Shown in pieces: positions 54,840-64,000 of a DNA stretch of 64,000 bases. A program made the position numbers and the translations under genes. The stretch is from the NCBI GenBank assembly GCA_916048095.2, contig OU696597.1, positions 2,677,042 to 2,741,041 of the forward strand, in the 5' to 3' direction. Below the pieces are notes generated by a model. That model was not told the DNA's origin and did not search any database. It worked only from the letters and a program-made list of their open reading frames with translations. The stretch comes from Sacculina carcini. Taxonomy: Eukaryota; Arthropoda; Thecostraca; Sacculinidae. The stretch's first letter is position 1, and each line of letters begins with the position of its first letter.

Positions 54840-55445
54840 TTGCAGCATCAACGCTGCCAGTGAGAATCGTCCAAGCTATTCGGGACGTGCCAAGAAGCGA
54901 ACAGCTGATTTGATGGAAAATGTGAGTGTCTCTTCAGCAGAGTCCGAAACGATCTGTACGAAAGCGAAGCCAGTTCCTCAGTATGTCCCGTGATACTTGC
55001 AGGAGAGTGCTGGTGAACCATATGAGGACTTTCTCATACAGAAAACAGACGCTGCAGACGCTTACAGTCTCAGACAAGAAGAAGAGAAAGGCTATGACGG
55101 CCAAGATACTCGACAAGATTGAGGAGACACCAGGTTTCCCTAACCTGATTTGAACCTCAGATTAAGCCGCTTCTTGGCACGTCCCGAGTAGCTTGGACGA
55201 TTCTCACTGGCAACGCTGATGTTCTCCACGGTTCTATACTTCACGAATTTGTCCACGCAGTGTTGAATGCTGCTTTTGAATGGAGCCTGTGAACATCCGA
55301 ACTGATGAATGAAACTGTCCTGGGCTTTCTTAAACAATCCTGTCTTGTAGTAGAATTCAACACGGTCTATTATTTGTTTCAGCTTCCACCGAGGTCTTGA
55401 TGTGTTCACGCTCGTTTGTTCTGTCATGTCCTGTAAAAACGGCAA
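54840..55445. mobile_element. Remnants of a DUF4817/DDE-type transposase, head-to-head
   Basis: The minus-strand frame (55140-55445) carries FYYKTGLFKKAQDSFIHQFG, an N-terminal HTH seen in Tc1/mariner-related transposases with DUF4817. The plus-strand frame (54926-55153) carries RSVRKRSQFLSMSRDTCRRV then TLTVSDKKKRKAMTAKILDK, the following region. 54846-54900 and 55163-55217 are inverted copies of one another. A rearranged, dead fragment. Confidence 0.65.
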
Positions 55446-55599
55446 TAAATATATTTATATCATTCAAAGTGTACATGGGGCCCGTTTTTTGGGTATGCTT
55501 TTCTTTGAAACGTCGCAAAACAAATACAAACATCCTTTTTCTGCAAAATATTCGTCTATCTATTTTCACTGTTCTGTGTGTGTGTGTGATTAAATGTAT

Positions 55600-56053
55600 A
55601 GATAAATTAAGATAATAAATATATATTATAATATATATTGCATAACCTCGATGGCACCACAGTTCCGTGAAATTTCATTCACAGGTATCCTAGTCCAAGA
55701 ATTTACACTGTCAATTATAGAGGACGATACCAGAATTACGCGCATCTCCAGAGGGCGTCACTGGAAATTTACATAAATCCTCACTGGAAGTTCGTGAAAA
55801 ATTCGCGCATTGTCTCTTGTCTTTCTCCCCCACCTTCTGCAAATGTCTGAGAGTGGTCTAGTTAAATTTTAACTCGGGTATATAATTGTCATTGGTTTCG
55901 GTTGTGAATTGTTCTCAGACCATCAATGGTTTTATTAGTGCGTAAATTTTACTGTGTAGCAGTTTATTAGCTAATTTAATGTGTAATTTTTTGTCGTCCG
56001 TTCATAATCTGCTTTCTCATCTAACTTCACCATCAATGCACTGAAATTTCCAG
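55600..56053 (+). repeat. Intron segment duplicated at 27180-27692
   Basis: Paralogous to the DNA before the last SET exon of copy 1, here without the LINE, ending in an intact TTTCCAG acceptor. Confidence 0.85.
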
Positions 56054-56185
56054 AACCTGCAAGCCGATTCCTGCCGGCTGCGAGAATCTGGTCTGCCGCG
56101 GCGGCAGCCGACTGGTTCCGTATCTGCGTCGATTGACGTCATCCACCATTCGTGACGTCACACTCAAGTGTCAGCCAGTCGCCAG
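56054..56185 (+). pseudogene. PRDM9-like copy 2, last PR/SET exon without YGDEY
   Basis: After TTTCCAG the frame reads TCKPIPAGCENLVCRGGSRL, against TYKPIQAGCEILVYYGDEYA in copy 1. Eleven codons covering YGDEYARELC are gone in frame. Further on, RDVTLKCQ is shared by both copies. The start phase (one base, making AGA Arg) is right for joining an exon like 26576-26718. The GTGAGA donor at 56186 is inferred. Loss of the catalytic Tyr should abolish methyltransferase activity. No upstream SET exons remain in this copy, so I class it as decayed. Confidence 0.82.
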
Positions 56186-56416
56186 TGAGATTTTTATCTT
56201 TTGTTTGCACCAGCAGGGTTCTTAGCCGGGGTGTTCGCTTTCCCAGGGGACATTTTTCCTAAGAGTCTCGGGGATTTCTGTGAACAAATGAGCTGAATTA
56301 TATCACTTTTCTGATTTATATTTTGCCTGGACAAATAGTTTTTGCCTAATGTCTTAAACAGTGTGTTGAGATCTCGGGAATTGTGTATTTCTGTTTTTGT
56401 CATATAATGTTATCAG

Positions 56417-57096
56417 TAGGGTGACCTTTTGGTGCGCTAAAAATAGAGAAATGTTGCGCTAAAAAATCCTAAAAGTTGCTCTAAAAAGTTGCACTTAAAA
56501 TTTTGCAAACATTTCACTAAAACATTTAAAGGTAGTGATAATCACTGACTTATGAAAAACATACTTTTGTGAGGAAAATTTGTACTTTTTACAGTCTATA
56601 ACTATTACTACAATACGTTTTGAGCACTCGCGGTTGTTGCTAGGATTGCATGCTTCATGAGCTTCAATTGTCACCTCACTGGCGATTTGGATGCGCTAAA
56701 AATCACAAATAGCTGTGCTAAAAAGCTGAGCTCAATGTTTCGCTAAAAATTGTCAATTTTAAATATTAGGATAATAAAATTTAAGCACTGAAATAACACT
56801 TTGATAGTTTCACGTTTTTGTTTCTACTAAATTATGCATTAAGAGCATTCGCGGTTGCGTTAAGATTGTGTGTTTCTCATGCTTGTCTAGTCTGTCGAGT
56901 CTGTCGCACTGATGCCTGGTAGTGGCATTTAAATCTACAATATAATTTGATAGACTCACTCGATGTTAATTTTCTTAAATGTTCAAAGGTATAAACAGAT
57001 TTTGCAGATAAAACATTATTTCATTATGCGGTAATATTATTCAAGTACTCTTGATCTAACTAGTTGCTCTAAGGTTGCTCAAAAAGTATAAAAATT

Positions 57097-57151
<55 letters not shown>

Positions 57152-57508
57152 CCGTATGCAGTGCTATGCACACGCAGGATGTCTAGCACCACACACGAAC
57201 ACAATGTTCACACACCTTCCAGATAAATGCTTACCGAGTTTATGTTGACAATACATGAACATTTGCTGCATTGTACAACTTTACAACTGACAATTTTTCT
57301 TGATAGTGTGAAACAGTTGTTATAAAAGTTCAAATTTGTCTTAAATCTTAATAGTTGCTTTTAAAAATGGAAAAGTTGCGCTAAAAACAAAAAGTTGCAT
57401 TTATAACTTATTTAATAATTACCTCAGATAAATGAAATATTGATTTTTGGGCTCCTTGTGATGAGCAGATTCTATGATAAAAAAGTTTTGCAACAAAAGG
57501 TCACCCTA
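56417..57508 (+). mobile_element. Non-autonomous hAT transposon, 1092 bp
   Basis: Inverted tips TAGGGTGACCTTTTG and CAAAAGGTCACCCTA with an 8-bp target duplicate GTTATCAG (56409-56416 and 57509-57516). Internal GTTGCGCTAAAAA repeats at both ends. Holds a (TA)n(TG)n run (57100-57152). A different hAT family from 27737-28991. It sits in the intron before the finger exon. Confidence 0.95.
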
Positions 57509-57710
57509 GTTATCAGGAATAAATGGGGATGCAACGTTTTCGGGTAGAAGGTGATATATATGTCGTTTGTGATATCGTGCGTGTCGTATACGTTGCGTTT
57601 TCATCGATTCACTTATTAATTGTTTTGTATCGTAGAGTTTCACATATTTGATGCAGCGTATGTATGTGTGTATGTCTGTGTATCTATGGACCGTGTTGTT
57701 GCTTGTGAAG

Positions 57711-58696
57711 GCGGACAACCTGAATCATCCGCAACACGACCACATGCACACAAGTGCAGTGTGCAATGCAGTGTGAAGCAGCATGAATGTATGTTGTGCA
57801 AGAAGAAATTCACACAGAAAGGCAGTCTCATCATTCACATGAGAACACATACTGGAGAGAAGCTGCATGAATGTCTGTTGTGCAAGAAGAAATTCACACA
57901 GAAAGGCAGTCTCATCATTCACATGAGAACACATACTGGAGAGAAGCTGCATGAATGCCTGTTATGCAAGAAGAAATTCACACAGAAAGGCAGTCTCATC
58001 ATTCACATGAGAACACATACTGGAGAGAAGCTGCATGAATGCCTGTTATGCAAGAAGAAATTCATACGGAAAGGCAGTCTCATCATTCACATGAGAACAC
58101 ACACAGGAGAGAAGCTGCATGAATGTCTGTTATGCAAGAAGAAATTCATACGTAAAGGCGACCTCTCACGTCACATAAGAACACACACAGGAGAGAAGCT
58201 GCATGAATGTCTGTTATGCAAGAAGAAATTCATACGTAAAGGCGACCTCTCACGTCACATAAGAACACACACAGGAGAGAAGCCGTACAAGTGTGAGTTG
58301 TGTGATCGGAAATTCACGTATAAAAACTCTCTCACTAAGCACATAATGGAACATACTGGAGAGAAGCCTTACGAGTGTGAGTTGTGTAATCAGAGATTCA
58401 CACAAAAATGCCATGTCACCGTTCACATGAGAACTCACACAGGAGAGAAGCCTTACGAGTGTGAGTTGTGTAATAAGAGATTCACACAGAAAAGCCATGT
58501 CACCGTTCACATGAGAACACACACAGGAGAGAAGCCGTTCAAGTGTGATGTATGTAAGAAACGATTTTCAGCTTTTCAATCACTTTCTGTACACATGAGA
58601 ACACACACAGGAGTGAAGCCGTTCAAGTGTGAATTGTGTGATCGGAGATTCAGAAATCATTCACACCTTTCAGTACACAGGAAGACACATAGGTAG
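57711..58696 (+). CDS. PRDM9-like copy 2, eleven-finger C2H2 exon
   Basis: Eleven C2H2 fingers run to the stop at 58694. Fingers 1-6 are nearly identical 84-bp units (HECLLCKKKFTQKGSLIIH then MRTHTGEKL). Finger 1 differs only by Met, 2 and 3 are the same, 4 changes Q to R at the -1 position, 5 and 6 carry RKGDLSRHI. Fingers 7-11 differ (KCELCDRKFTYKNSLTKH; CELCNQRFTQKCHVTVH; CDVCKKRFSAFQSLSVH). Start: the acceptor GTGAAG at 57710 fits the phase of the SET exon; an ATG at 57686 (MDRVVACEGG) or 57620 would allow independent initiation. The protein binds DNA in the nucleus. Confidence 0.9.
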
Positions 58697-59957
58697 ATGT
58701 ACAAGTGTGATGTCTGCAAAAGGGTGAAGAGTTAATGTACAAGTGTGATGAGAGGATATCTTGTATTACACAAGAGAGCATGTGCTAGAACTATCACAAG
58801 ACATTCATGCAAGTATTACTTGTGTTGTTTTTTGCTGACATTAGTGGCTTGGACATTTGATGATAGAGAATGGAATCTTGGAGAAAGTTCGTTGTTGTTG
58901 ATAGTCATCGTGTCAAATGTTATTTGCATGGTTGCGAGTGAATTCGTCACGTGTGTATATGACGGTGTCTATTTGTGTCACGTGGTGGCGTAATATTTTC
59001 ATGATACGGTAATGTACAATGTTATGCGTTTAAGTGTGTTCACGTTTTGCATGGGTAACATTCAAAAATTTTTGTGTATACTGTCGTGTATTTATGTGCG
59101 TGTGATTGTGTTGGTTTGTACCTTCAATATATGCATTCTTGTTCCGACGTTGTTTTTGTGCGGTCTCGAGCAACACTACACCATCTGTGCTCCACCAGAT
59201 GTAACTGACAGTGAACTAGACAGAGACTTGGGGAACGCGTAATGGATTCAGCTCTTCTACGACCAAAATGGCAGGCTTATACTTTTGCCACCGTCGGTGC
59301 CTGCTCTGATATAGGGATGGAATCAAACGAGTGATGTCTCATTCCAATTTACGGTCATGGTTCTTGTAGGGCACATTGGAATAGCGCCTGACCTATACCG
59401 ACCATGTATTACTACTGAGAAGCGTATGTTTAAAAAACTGAATATTTTTATGGCTGTATCCAAATGTTCGACGCGCGAGGCACTAACGATACTTCTTTCT
59501 GGAACCCTCGTTAATCAGGTCGCCTCGCGATTACACAGGCAGATAGGACATGACACCGGAGTCCGCAAAGTGTCATTTGAGTGTGGTACACTACGCAGGA
59601 ATACGCATGTCACCCGCACGTTTCGCCAACTGTCGGTATCTTTATTGGGACTGATGAGGCTTCGTTTACGTTACGTCGTCAAGAGCTGGACCAAGATTAT
59701 CAAAGTTGATATTATGTATAGCCATCTGTCTATACTCGCATTCTTCTGCAATCTGTACGCGATGCCTCTACTGGAAGTCGTCACCGTTCTTTTCAATCAT
59801 CTCCAATATTTTCTACAATGTGCAGAGGTGTGTTTTTGCAACTTCTCCTTGTGTGTCAGATAATAAGCATTGATACCGCGGTTCCATATACACCGGGGAT
59901 AGGAAGGCGGGATTGTTAAGAAGCTTGCCTTCTCTGCTTTCCATGGCTTCAAGAAGA
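58697..59957. other. 3' flank of copy 2, no gene recognised
   Basis: The open frame 59357-59863 (168 residues) has no domain I know. The rest is AT-rich. Confidence 0.4.
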
Positions 59958-60683
59958 TCACCTGAAATATTTCTCCTTCCTAAGCTGCCGGTGGTACTTG
60001 CACCAGCGATTGACATAATCGCTCGTTGACATGTGTTGTGAGGCACGATCAGACGCTGGTTGTCGCCGACCACGATGAGACACAACCACGGGACGACCTG
60101 GAGCATGTTGTGTGGATAAAACAACTGCGTCATCCTCTCCGCACTCCGATTCGTGGCGAACTGTCGCGACCGAGTGCAATGGTTGATGATAAGCGTCTGC
60201 TTTGACGGCTACTGCCAGGAGGGTCATCTTTTGAAGCCAATCGCGGCACAGCAATTGCAAGGGCGATGGCAGACGCGACAGAAAGGTCTCGATGATTATT
60301 TCGTGTCCTGTGTCGTTTGGATACAGAGCTTCTATGTCGCTATAAAGATCTGAGGGTCTAGGTGAGCCCAATTCAGCTGGCAGACTGTTGAGTCGTCTTA
60401 GCCGCTCTGCGGGGCTGAGGTGGAGACGCTGCTTCAGTCGTGCACGCAGCTGTGAGTAGCAGTCGGCAGGTAGAGGACTTGTGATGATGCTGTGTGATGC
60501 TGGCAGTTTGGCTAATACTTTCCTCATCATGGTGCTCTGCACTGTGATGCCTGCATCCGCCATCAAATTGTCACACATGGCAAGCCATGTATCCACATCG
60601 ATGGGATCGAAGGTAGTTAATTCAACCCGAGTTCCGAACGAACACTGCATTGGATGTGCCTTCCATTTTAGGAACGCAAACAA
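59958..60683 (-). mobile_element. Ty3/gypsy gag fossil, CsRn1-like
   Basis: Minus-strand frame with TFDPIDVDTWLAMCDNLMAD, RARLKQRLHLSPAERLRRL and near its end WCKYHRQL, parallel to the gag at 4576-5472 (LWLTQVSCAFAV; CYYHRAFGR). Only the gag part is seen here, with no adjoining pol, so it is a broken remnant. Confidence 0.7.
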
Positions 60684-61655
60684 ACGGGGTGACCACTGTA
60701 GAAGCGCTGCTCACTACACAGAACGATACAAGAGACTGATGTCTTGTCACGCACACACACACGCAAATCCCACACACACGCACACGCATACTCAGAAGCG
60801 CTAGTGGTAGACGGAGCCCACGATCCCAGGCGCCACTCGCACAGGTGGCCACAGTACATAGAAGTGTCGCACAGTACCGTGCAAACAATGATATTAGGGC
60901 TTTCAGACACATTATAACAATTATATTGTATAATTAACACGATAATATAGTAATTTATAATTAACATGCTAATATAATTGTAACGATGATAATAATAATA
61001 TGTTATTATGTTGATCTTCGTTCGGCTGATCGTGATGTCTTGATAGTTCCTCTTGATGTTGTGGTCCGCGATAACAAGTAATAGTCACCCAGTCGAAGTT
61101 GAATTGTGTATTCAGGGCAACCAGTCTAATCTACTCTTAACACTTAATATAGTCCTGAACCTAATGCTCTAATGACGACTTAATAATGGTGAATCCTACA
61201 TCGCAAGTCGCTAGTCCAAGCCAAACTAACTGACCCACCAACAAGCACAGCCAAAGTACCCCCCTATTCTCAGTAAACCCCGGGTTATATACCTACGAAC
61301 ACACGTCGTTGGCACCATATTTCGCAAGCAATTGCCAGCTGGCCAAACTGCTCGAACTACACAACCGGGACACAAGCTATTTCTAAACGCGATCTGACAG
61401 TACACAGGCGTGTTGCCTCGAGATGATCAGCCAAGTCAAACGTACAAAAAAGGGTCATTAATTACTGTCACACATACTCCACTCGTGCCAAACATACCAG
61501 GCGCCGTGTAATACGGGCGTCGCTCTAACACATAAATTAGCCTAACGACAGCTGCACAAGCAAGCCGCGAAAGAACGCGAACGTAAACTGAGAAAGAGAG
61601 AGAAAGAAAACTGAGTAAGCTGACAGATAGAAAACTGGTCTGATTATAACTTTGT
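60684..61655. other. No gene seen; possible remains of an LTR
   Basis: Stretch 60845-60915 is a dispersed repeat shared with 32375-32445. (CA)n at 60751-60790. The rest shows no recognisable frame. Confidence 0.35.
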
Positions 61656-61900
61656 TATAATAATAATGTATAATTAACATAATATAATAATGTATAATTA
61701 ACATGCTAATATAATAATGTATAATCAACACGATAATATAATAATGTATAATCAACACGATAATTTAATAATGTACAATCAACATGAAAATATAATAATG
61801 TAAAATTAACATGATAATATAATAATGTATAATTAATATGCTAATATAATAATGTTATATTTATTCAACTTTCTATTATTGTTATTATTATTATTATTGT
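61656..61900. repeat. AT-rich tandem repeat, unit about 27 bp
   Basis: ATAATGTATAATTAACATG with variants (ATCAACACGATAAT) repeated about eight times, with a single preview at 60925-60975. Ends in a (TTA)n run. Confidence 0.88.
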
Positions 61901-62222
61901 TGTTATAAGGTGTCACAAATGTATTTTGTATGATATCAGTCTTGTGTGAACTTTCTCCGCGAACGGTCGTGCTTTCCTCGTTCCCTCTAAACCACTGTTT
62001 GTACCTTTACCCTTGTTTACGTGTTCGTGTGCTATTGAGTGAGTGAGCGAGTGTGTCAGACGCGTGCCCGTAAGTGAGTGCGCCAATCCGCGTGGTTTGT
62101 ACGTGGGTACATTCGTGTGTGTGTCTGTGTGCACGTGTCCGGTGTGCGACCCGTCGCCATCGTTGTCCTGTGCTGTGCTCTTTCTCACCAGTTTTTCGTC
62201 TGCTTTATTCGTCCACCCCACC

Positions 62223-63743
62223 ATGCCTGTAATGACGAACGCTGATTGTTCGGTGTGCAACACACCGTCCAGCGATATTTCGTGTGGACTCTGTGGGCAG
62301 CACCTGCACAAAAAGTGCATCAATGTCTCAGCAGGTTTGCTGCGACAAATCGCAAAATCTTCACTCCGTTGGCACTGCATGGATTGCCATGAAAAGTTAT
62401 CCTTGATTGCTGACAATCATCGCCCATTCACAAGATCTTCTGACGGTGGCCTCATCACCGGGTTGAGTCCATCTCTCGAAAAACAAATTGACACCAAGAT
62501 ATCCACAGCTGTTGCTGCACTGAGGGCTGAGTTTATGGATTCACTTAATAACGCCACCAATATACCTCCTGTCGCCGCCACTGATGATCCTGTCGCCGCC
62601 AGTGCTCCTGTCGCCGCCACTGCAGCTGTCACCGCCACTGCTGCTGTCACCGCCACCGCTGATCCTGTAGCCGCCACTGCTGATCCTGTCGCCGCCACTG
62701 CTCCTGTCGCCGCCACTGCTCCTGTCGCCGCCACTGCTCCTGTCGCCGCCACTGCAGCTCCTGTCACCGCCACCGCTGATCCTGTCGCCGCCACTGCTGC
62801 TGTCACCGCCACTGCTGCTGTCACCGCCACTGATCCTGTCACCGCCACTGCTGCTGTCACCGCCACTGCTGCTGTCGCCGCCACTGCTGCTGCTGTCGAC
62901 GACACTGCTGCACCTGCGCCTGCAAGTACTGTAACCTCTGCCGTCACTACCCGCAAAACATTTTGTGATGGTCATAACGGTAATTTGTCTGCGGTGGGTG
63001 GTTTGGCTCCGAAGATAAATGCATCGTACTCATGCATTCTGAAATCTGATTCTGTGTCAAGCGAGCAAATTGCGTCTGCCCTATCCAATATCCCTATTAG
63101 GGGTGTCTCAAAAACTGAGACAGCATTTGTGATCAAATGCGACTCCGCCTCCGGTGTGGCATTGACCATGAATTCCCGGTTGAAATCTTTCCCAAATTCC
63201 GACATATCACAGCCTTCTCGAGCCCCTATTACGCCTAAGATCACTATTCCCAACATTCCTCCTAGTTTGTCTTCCAATGCTCTTGTTGAATCAATATCCG
63301 CCAAAAATCCGTCGCTCTCCCCGTTCATAGAGGATGGAAGCATGAAGTTCTTGTTCTTCACTTTCGCTAAGTCTAATTCGCGCTGTGCTGTTTTTGTCGT
63401 GACCCCCATTTGTCGAGATGCCATACGCGTCCTTGGGGACAGAGTATACGCCCACCTTTCATGTCTCCCTGTACACTCTAGATACTGGATTTCTTGTTGT
63501 AAATCGTGCCTAGGCCTGGGTCACAGTGCTTCCAAGTGTCGCTCCAGACCATCCTCCCCTAGGTGCGGTCACTGTGCCGGCACACATCCTTCTTCCCAAT
63601 GTCATGATCGTGGCAACCCAAAATGCTACAGATGTAGTTTAGCAGGGTTGATGTCTCACCACTCCGCCTTCTCGCTATCTTGCCCTTCATTTGTTGACGC
63701 CATTGTTGACTTGAAACAACGTACTGAGGATTCAAAAAACTGA
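62223..63743 (+). CDS. LINE ORF1 with PHD-like finger and CCHC knuckles
   Basis: About 506 residues from ATG 62223 (MPVMTNADC); the frame is open from 62043. A PHD-type finger (CSVC, CGLCGQHLHKKC, WHCMDC) occupies residues 8-60. From 62570 to 62910 the gene is a minisatellite coding PVAATA/AVTATA. After that comes a conserved core (PKITIPNIPPSLSSNALVES, RDAIRVLGDRVYAHLSCLPV) and three knuckles (CKSCLGLGHSASKC, CGHCAGTHPSSQC, CYRCSLAG). It is probably the RNA-binding partner of the LINE. Frames on the opposite strand of the minisatellite are artefacts. Confidence 0.9.
   Translation: MPVMTNADCSVCNTPSSDISCGLCGQHLHKKCINVSAGLLRQIAKSSLRWHCMDCHEKLSLIADNHRPFTRSSDGGLITGLSPSLEKQIDTKISTAVAALRAEFMDSLNNATNIPPVAATDDPVAASAPVAATAAVTATAAVTATADPVAATADPVAATAPVAATAPVAATAPVAATAAPVTATADPVAATAAVTATAAVTATDPVTATAAVTATAAVAATAAAVDDTAAPAPASTVTSAVTTRKTFCDGHNGNLSAVGGLAPKINASYSCILKSDSVSSEQIASALSNIPIRGVSKTETAFVIKCDSASGVALTMNSRLKSFPNSDISQPSRAPITPKITIPNIPPSLSSNALVESISAKNPSLSPFIEDGSMKFLFFTFAKSNSRCAVFVVTPICRDAIRVLGDRVYAHLSCLPVHSRYWISCCKSCLGLGHSASKCRSRPSSPRCGHCAGTHPSSQCHDRGNPKCYRCSLAGLMSHHSAFSLSCPSFVDAIVDLKQRTEDSKN
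62570..62910. repeat. 18/15-bp coding minisatellite
   Basis: Units like CCTGTCGCCGCCACTGCT. Being a multiple of three they preserve the frame, and they leave all reading frames open on both strands. Confidence 0.93.
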
Positions 63744-63744
63744 T

Positions 63745-64000
63745 TCTGAATGCTTTGATCCCAGTGAGCCCTCGCACCACCTTTCCTTCCGTCACTTCAA
63801 TTATTCCTGGTGTCTCTGAATGGGAAATTAAGCCACAAATTGGCCTTCTCAACATTCGATCGGCCAGGAATAAGGTTTCTTACCTCACTGATCTCCTTTC
63901 AAGATATGACCTAGACTTCCTTTGCCTCACGGAAACTTGGCTACAAGATCTGGAATGTAACTCTTTCCTGGCGGCTTTACCTTCCTCATACTCTTTTTTG
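63745..64000 (+). CDS. LINE ORF2, endonuclease start (partial)
   Basis: The frame reads QIGLLNIRSARNKVSYLTDL, then YDLDFLCLTETWLQD. The N-I-R-S and L-T-E-T-W motifs belong to the apurinic-type endonuclease of LINEs. Continues beyond the window. Confidence 0.88.

Larger units (their letters stand above)
62000..64000 (+). mobile_element. LINE, 5' half, runs off the window
   Basis: ORF1 (62223-63743) followed by the start of an endonuclease-bearing ORF2 (from about 63745). A GT-rich leader precedes ORF1. CR1/L2-like by its ORF1 type. Confidence 0.88.

Noticed and set aside
59357-59863. 168-residue open frame as a gene
   Set aside because: No recognisable domain, no splice or repeat context, and composition like the flanks.
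62417-62975. Minus-strand frames rich in AVAVTA or SSGGD
   Set aside because: Low-complexity translations of the coding minisatellite of the LINE ORF1.

Overview
The window reads as nuclear DNA of a multicellular animal. It is AT-rich, full of (GT)n and (TA)n microsatellites, and has split genes with GT-AG introns. It carries LINEs, a Penelope-like element, hAT, Tc1/mariner-like and Helitron DNA transposons and several LTR retrotransposons. The host gene family and the mobile-element mix suggest a non-insect invertebrate. I cannot name the species.

The host content is one gene family in two tandem, decaying copies, all on the + strand, which I recognise as PRDM7/9-like (PR/SET methyltransferase fused to C2H2 zinc fingers). 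Copy 1 runs from about 8.1 to 30.3 kb. It has a zinc-knuckle exon (8080-8156), PR/SET exons (10080-10170, 10350-10456, 26576-26718, about 29435-29601) and a three-finger exon (29998-30301). The reading phase fits across each junction up to the fourth exon. Copy 2 runs from 50.85 to 58.7 kb. It has a KRAB-related exon (50851-51022), a linker exon with an acidic D-D-K-E-W-T-P motif (51825-52168), a last SET exon that has lost its YGDEY core (56054-about 56185) and an eleven-finger exon (57711-58696). The introns on either side of the last SET exon are alignable between the copies, so this is a local duplication. Copy 1 keeps the catalytic motif but has a non-AG acceptor and out-of-frame fingers. 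Copy 2 keeps fingers and acceptor but lacks the catalytic motif.

Layout. 0-7.6 kb: a broken LINE with a young, whole-looking CsRn1-like Ty3/gypsy element (890-5815) inside it. 7.6-30.3 kb: PRDM9-like copy 1. Its 16-kb intron holds Helitron copies, an inverted duplicate of a SET exon, a DD35E Tc1/mariner-type transposon, and an LTR element whose two ends share a 5-bp target duplication but now lie on opposite strands, the mark of an inversion. 30.3-37.1 kb: LINE scraps, two head-to-tail Helitrons and fragments. 37.4-45.3 kb: a Penelope-like element with GIY-YIG domain and two hammerhead-like motifs, split by a second young, whole-looking Ty3/gypsy element (39652-44564). 45.3-50.05 kb: a LINE with both ORFs open. 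50.06-58.7 kb: an hAT MITE and PRDM9-like copy 2 with satellite and transposon debris. 58.7-64 kb: an LTR gag fossil, AT-rich minisatellites and the 5' half of a LINE whose ORF1 has a PHD-like finger.

Mobile elements account for most of the sequence. The interest lies in the PRDM9-like pair and in how inversion, duplication and nesting have cut it up.
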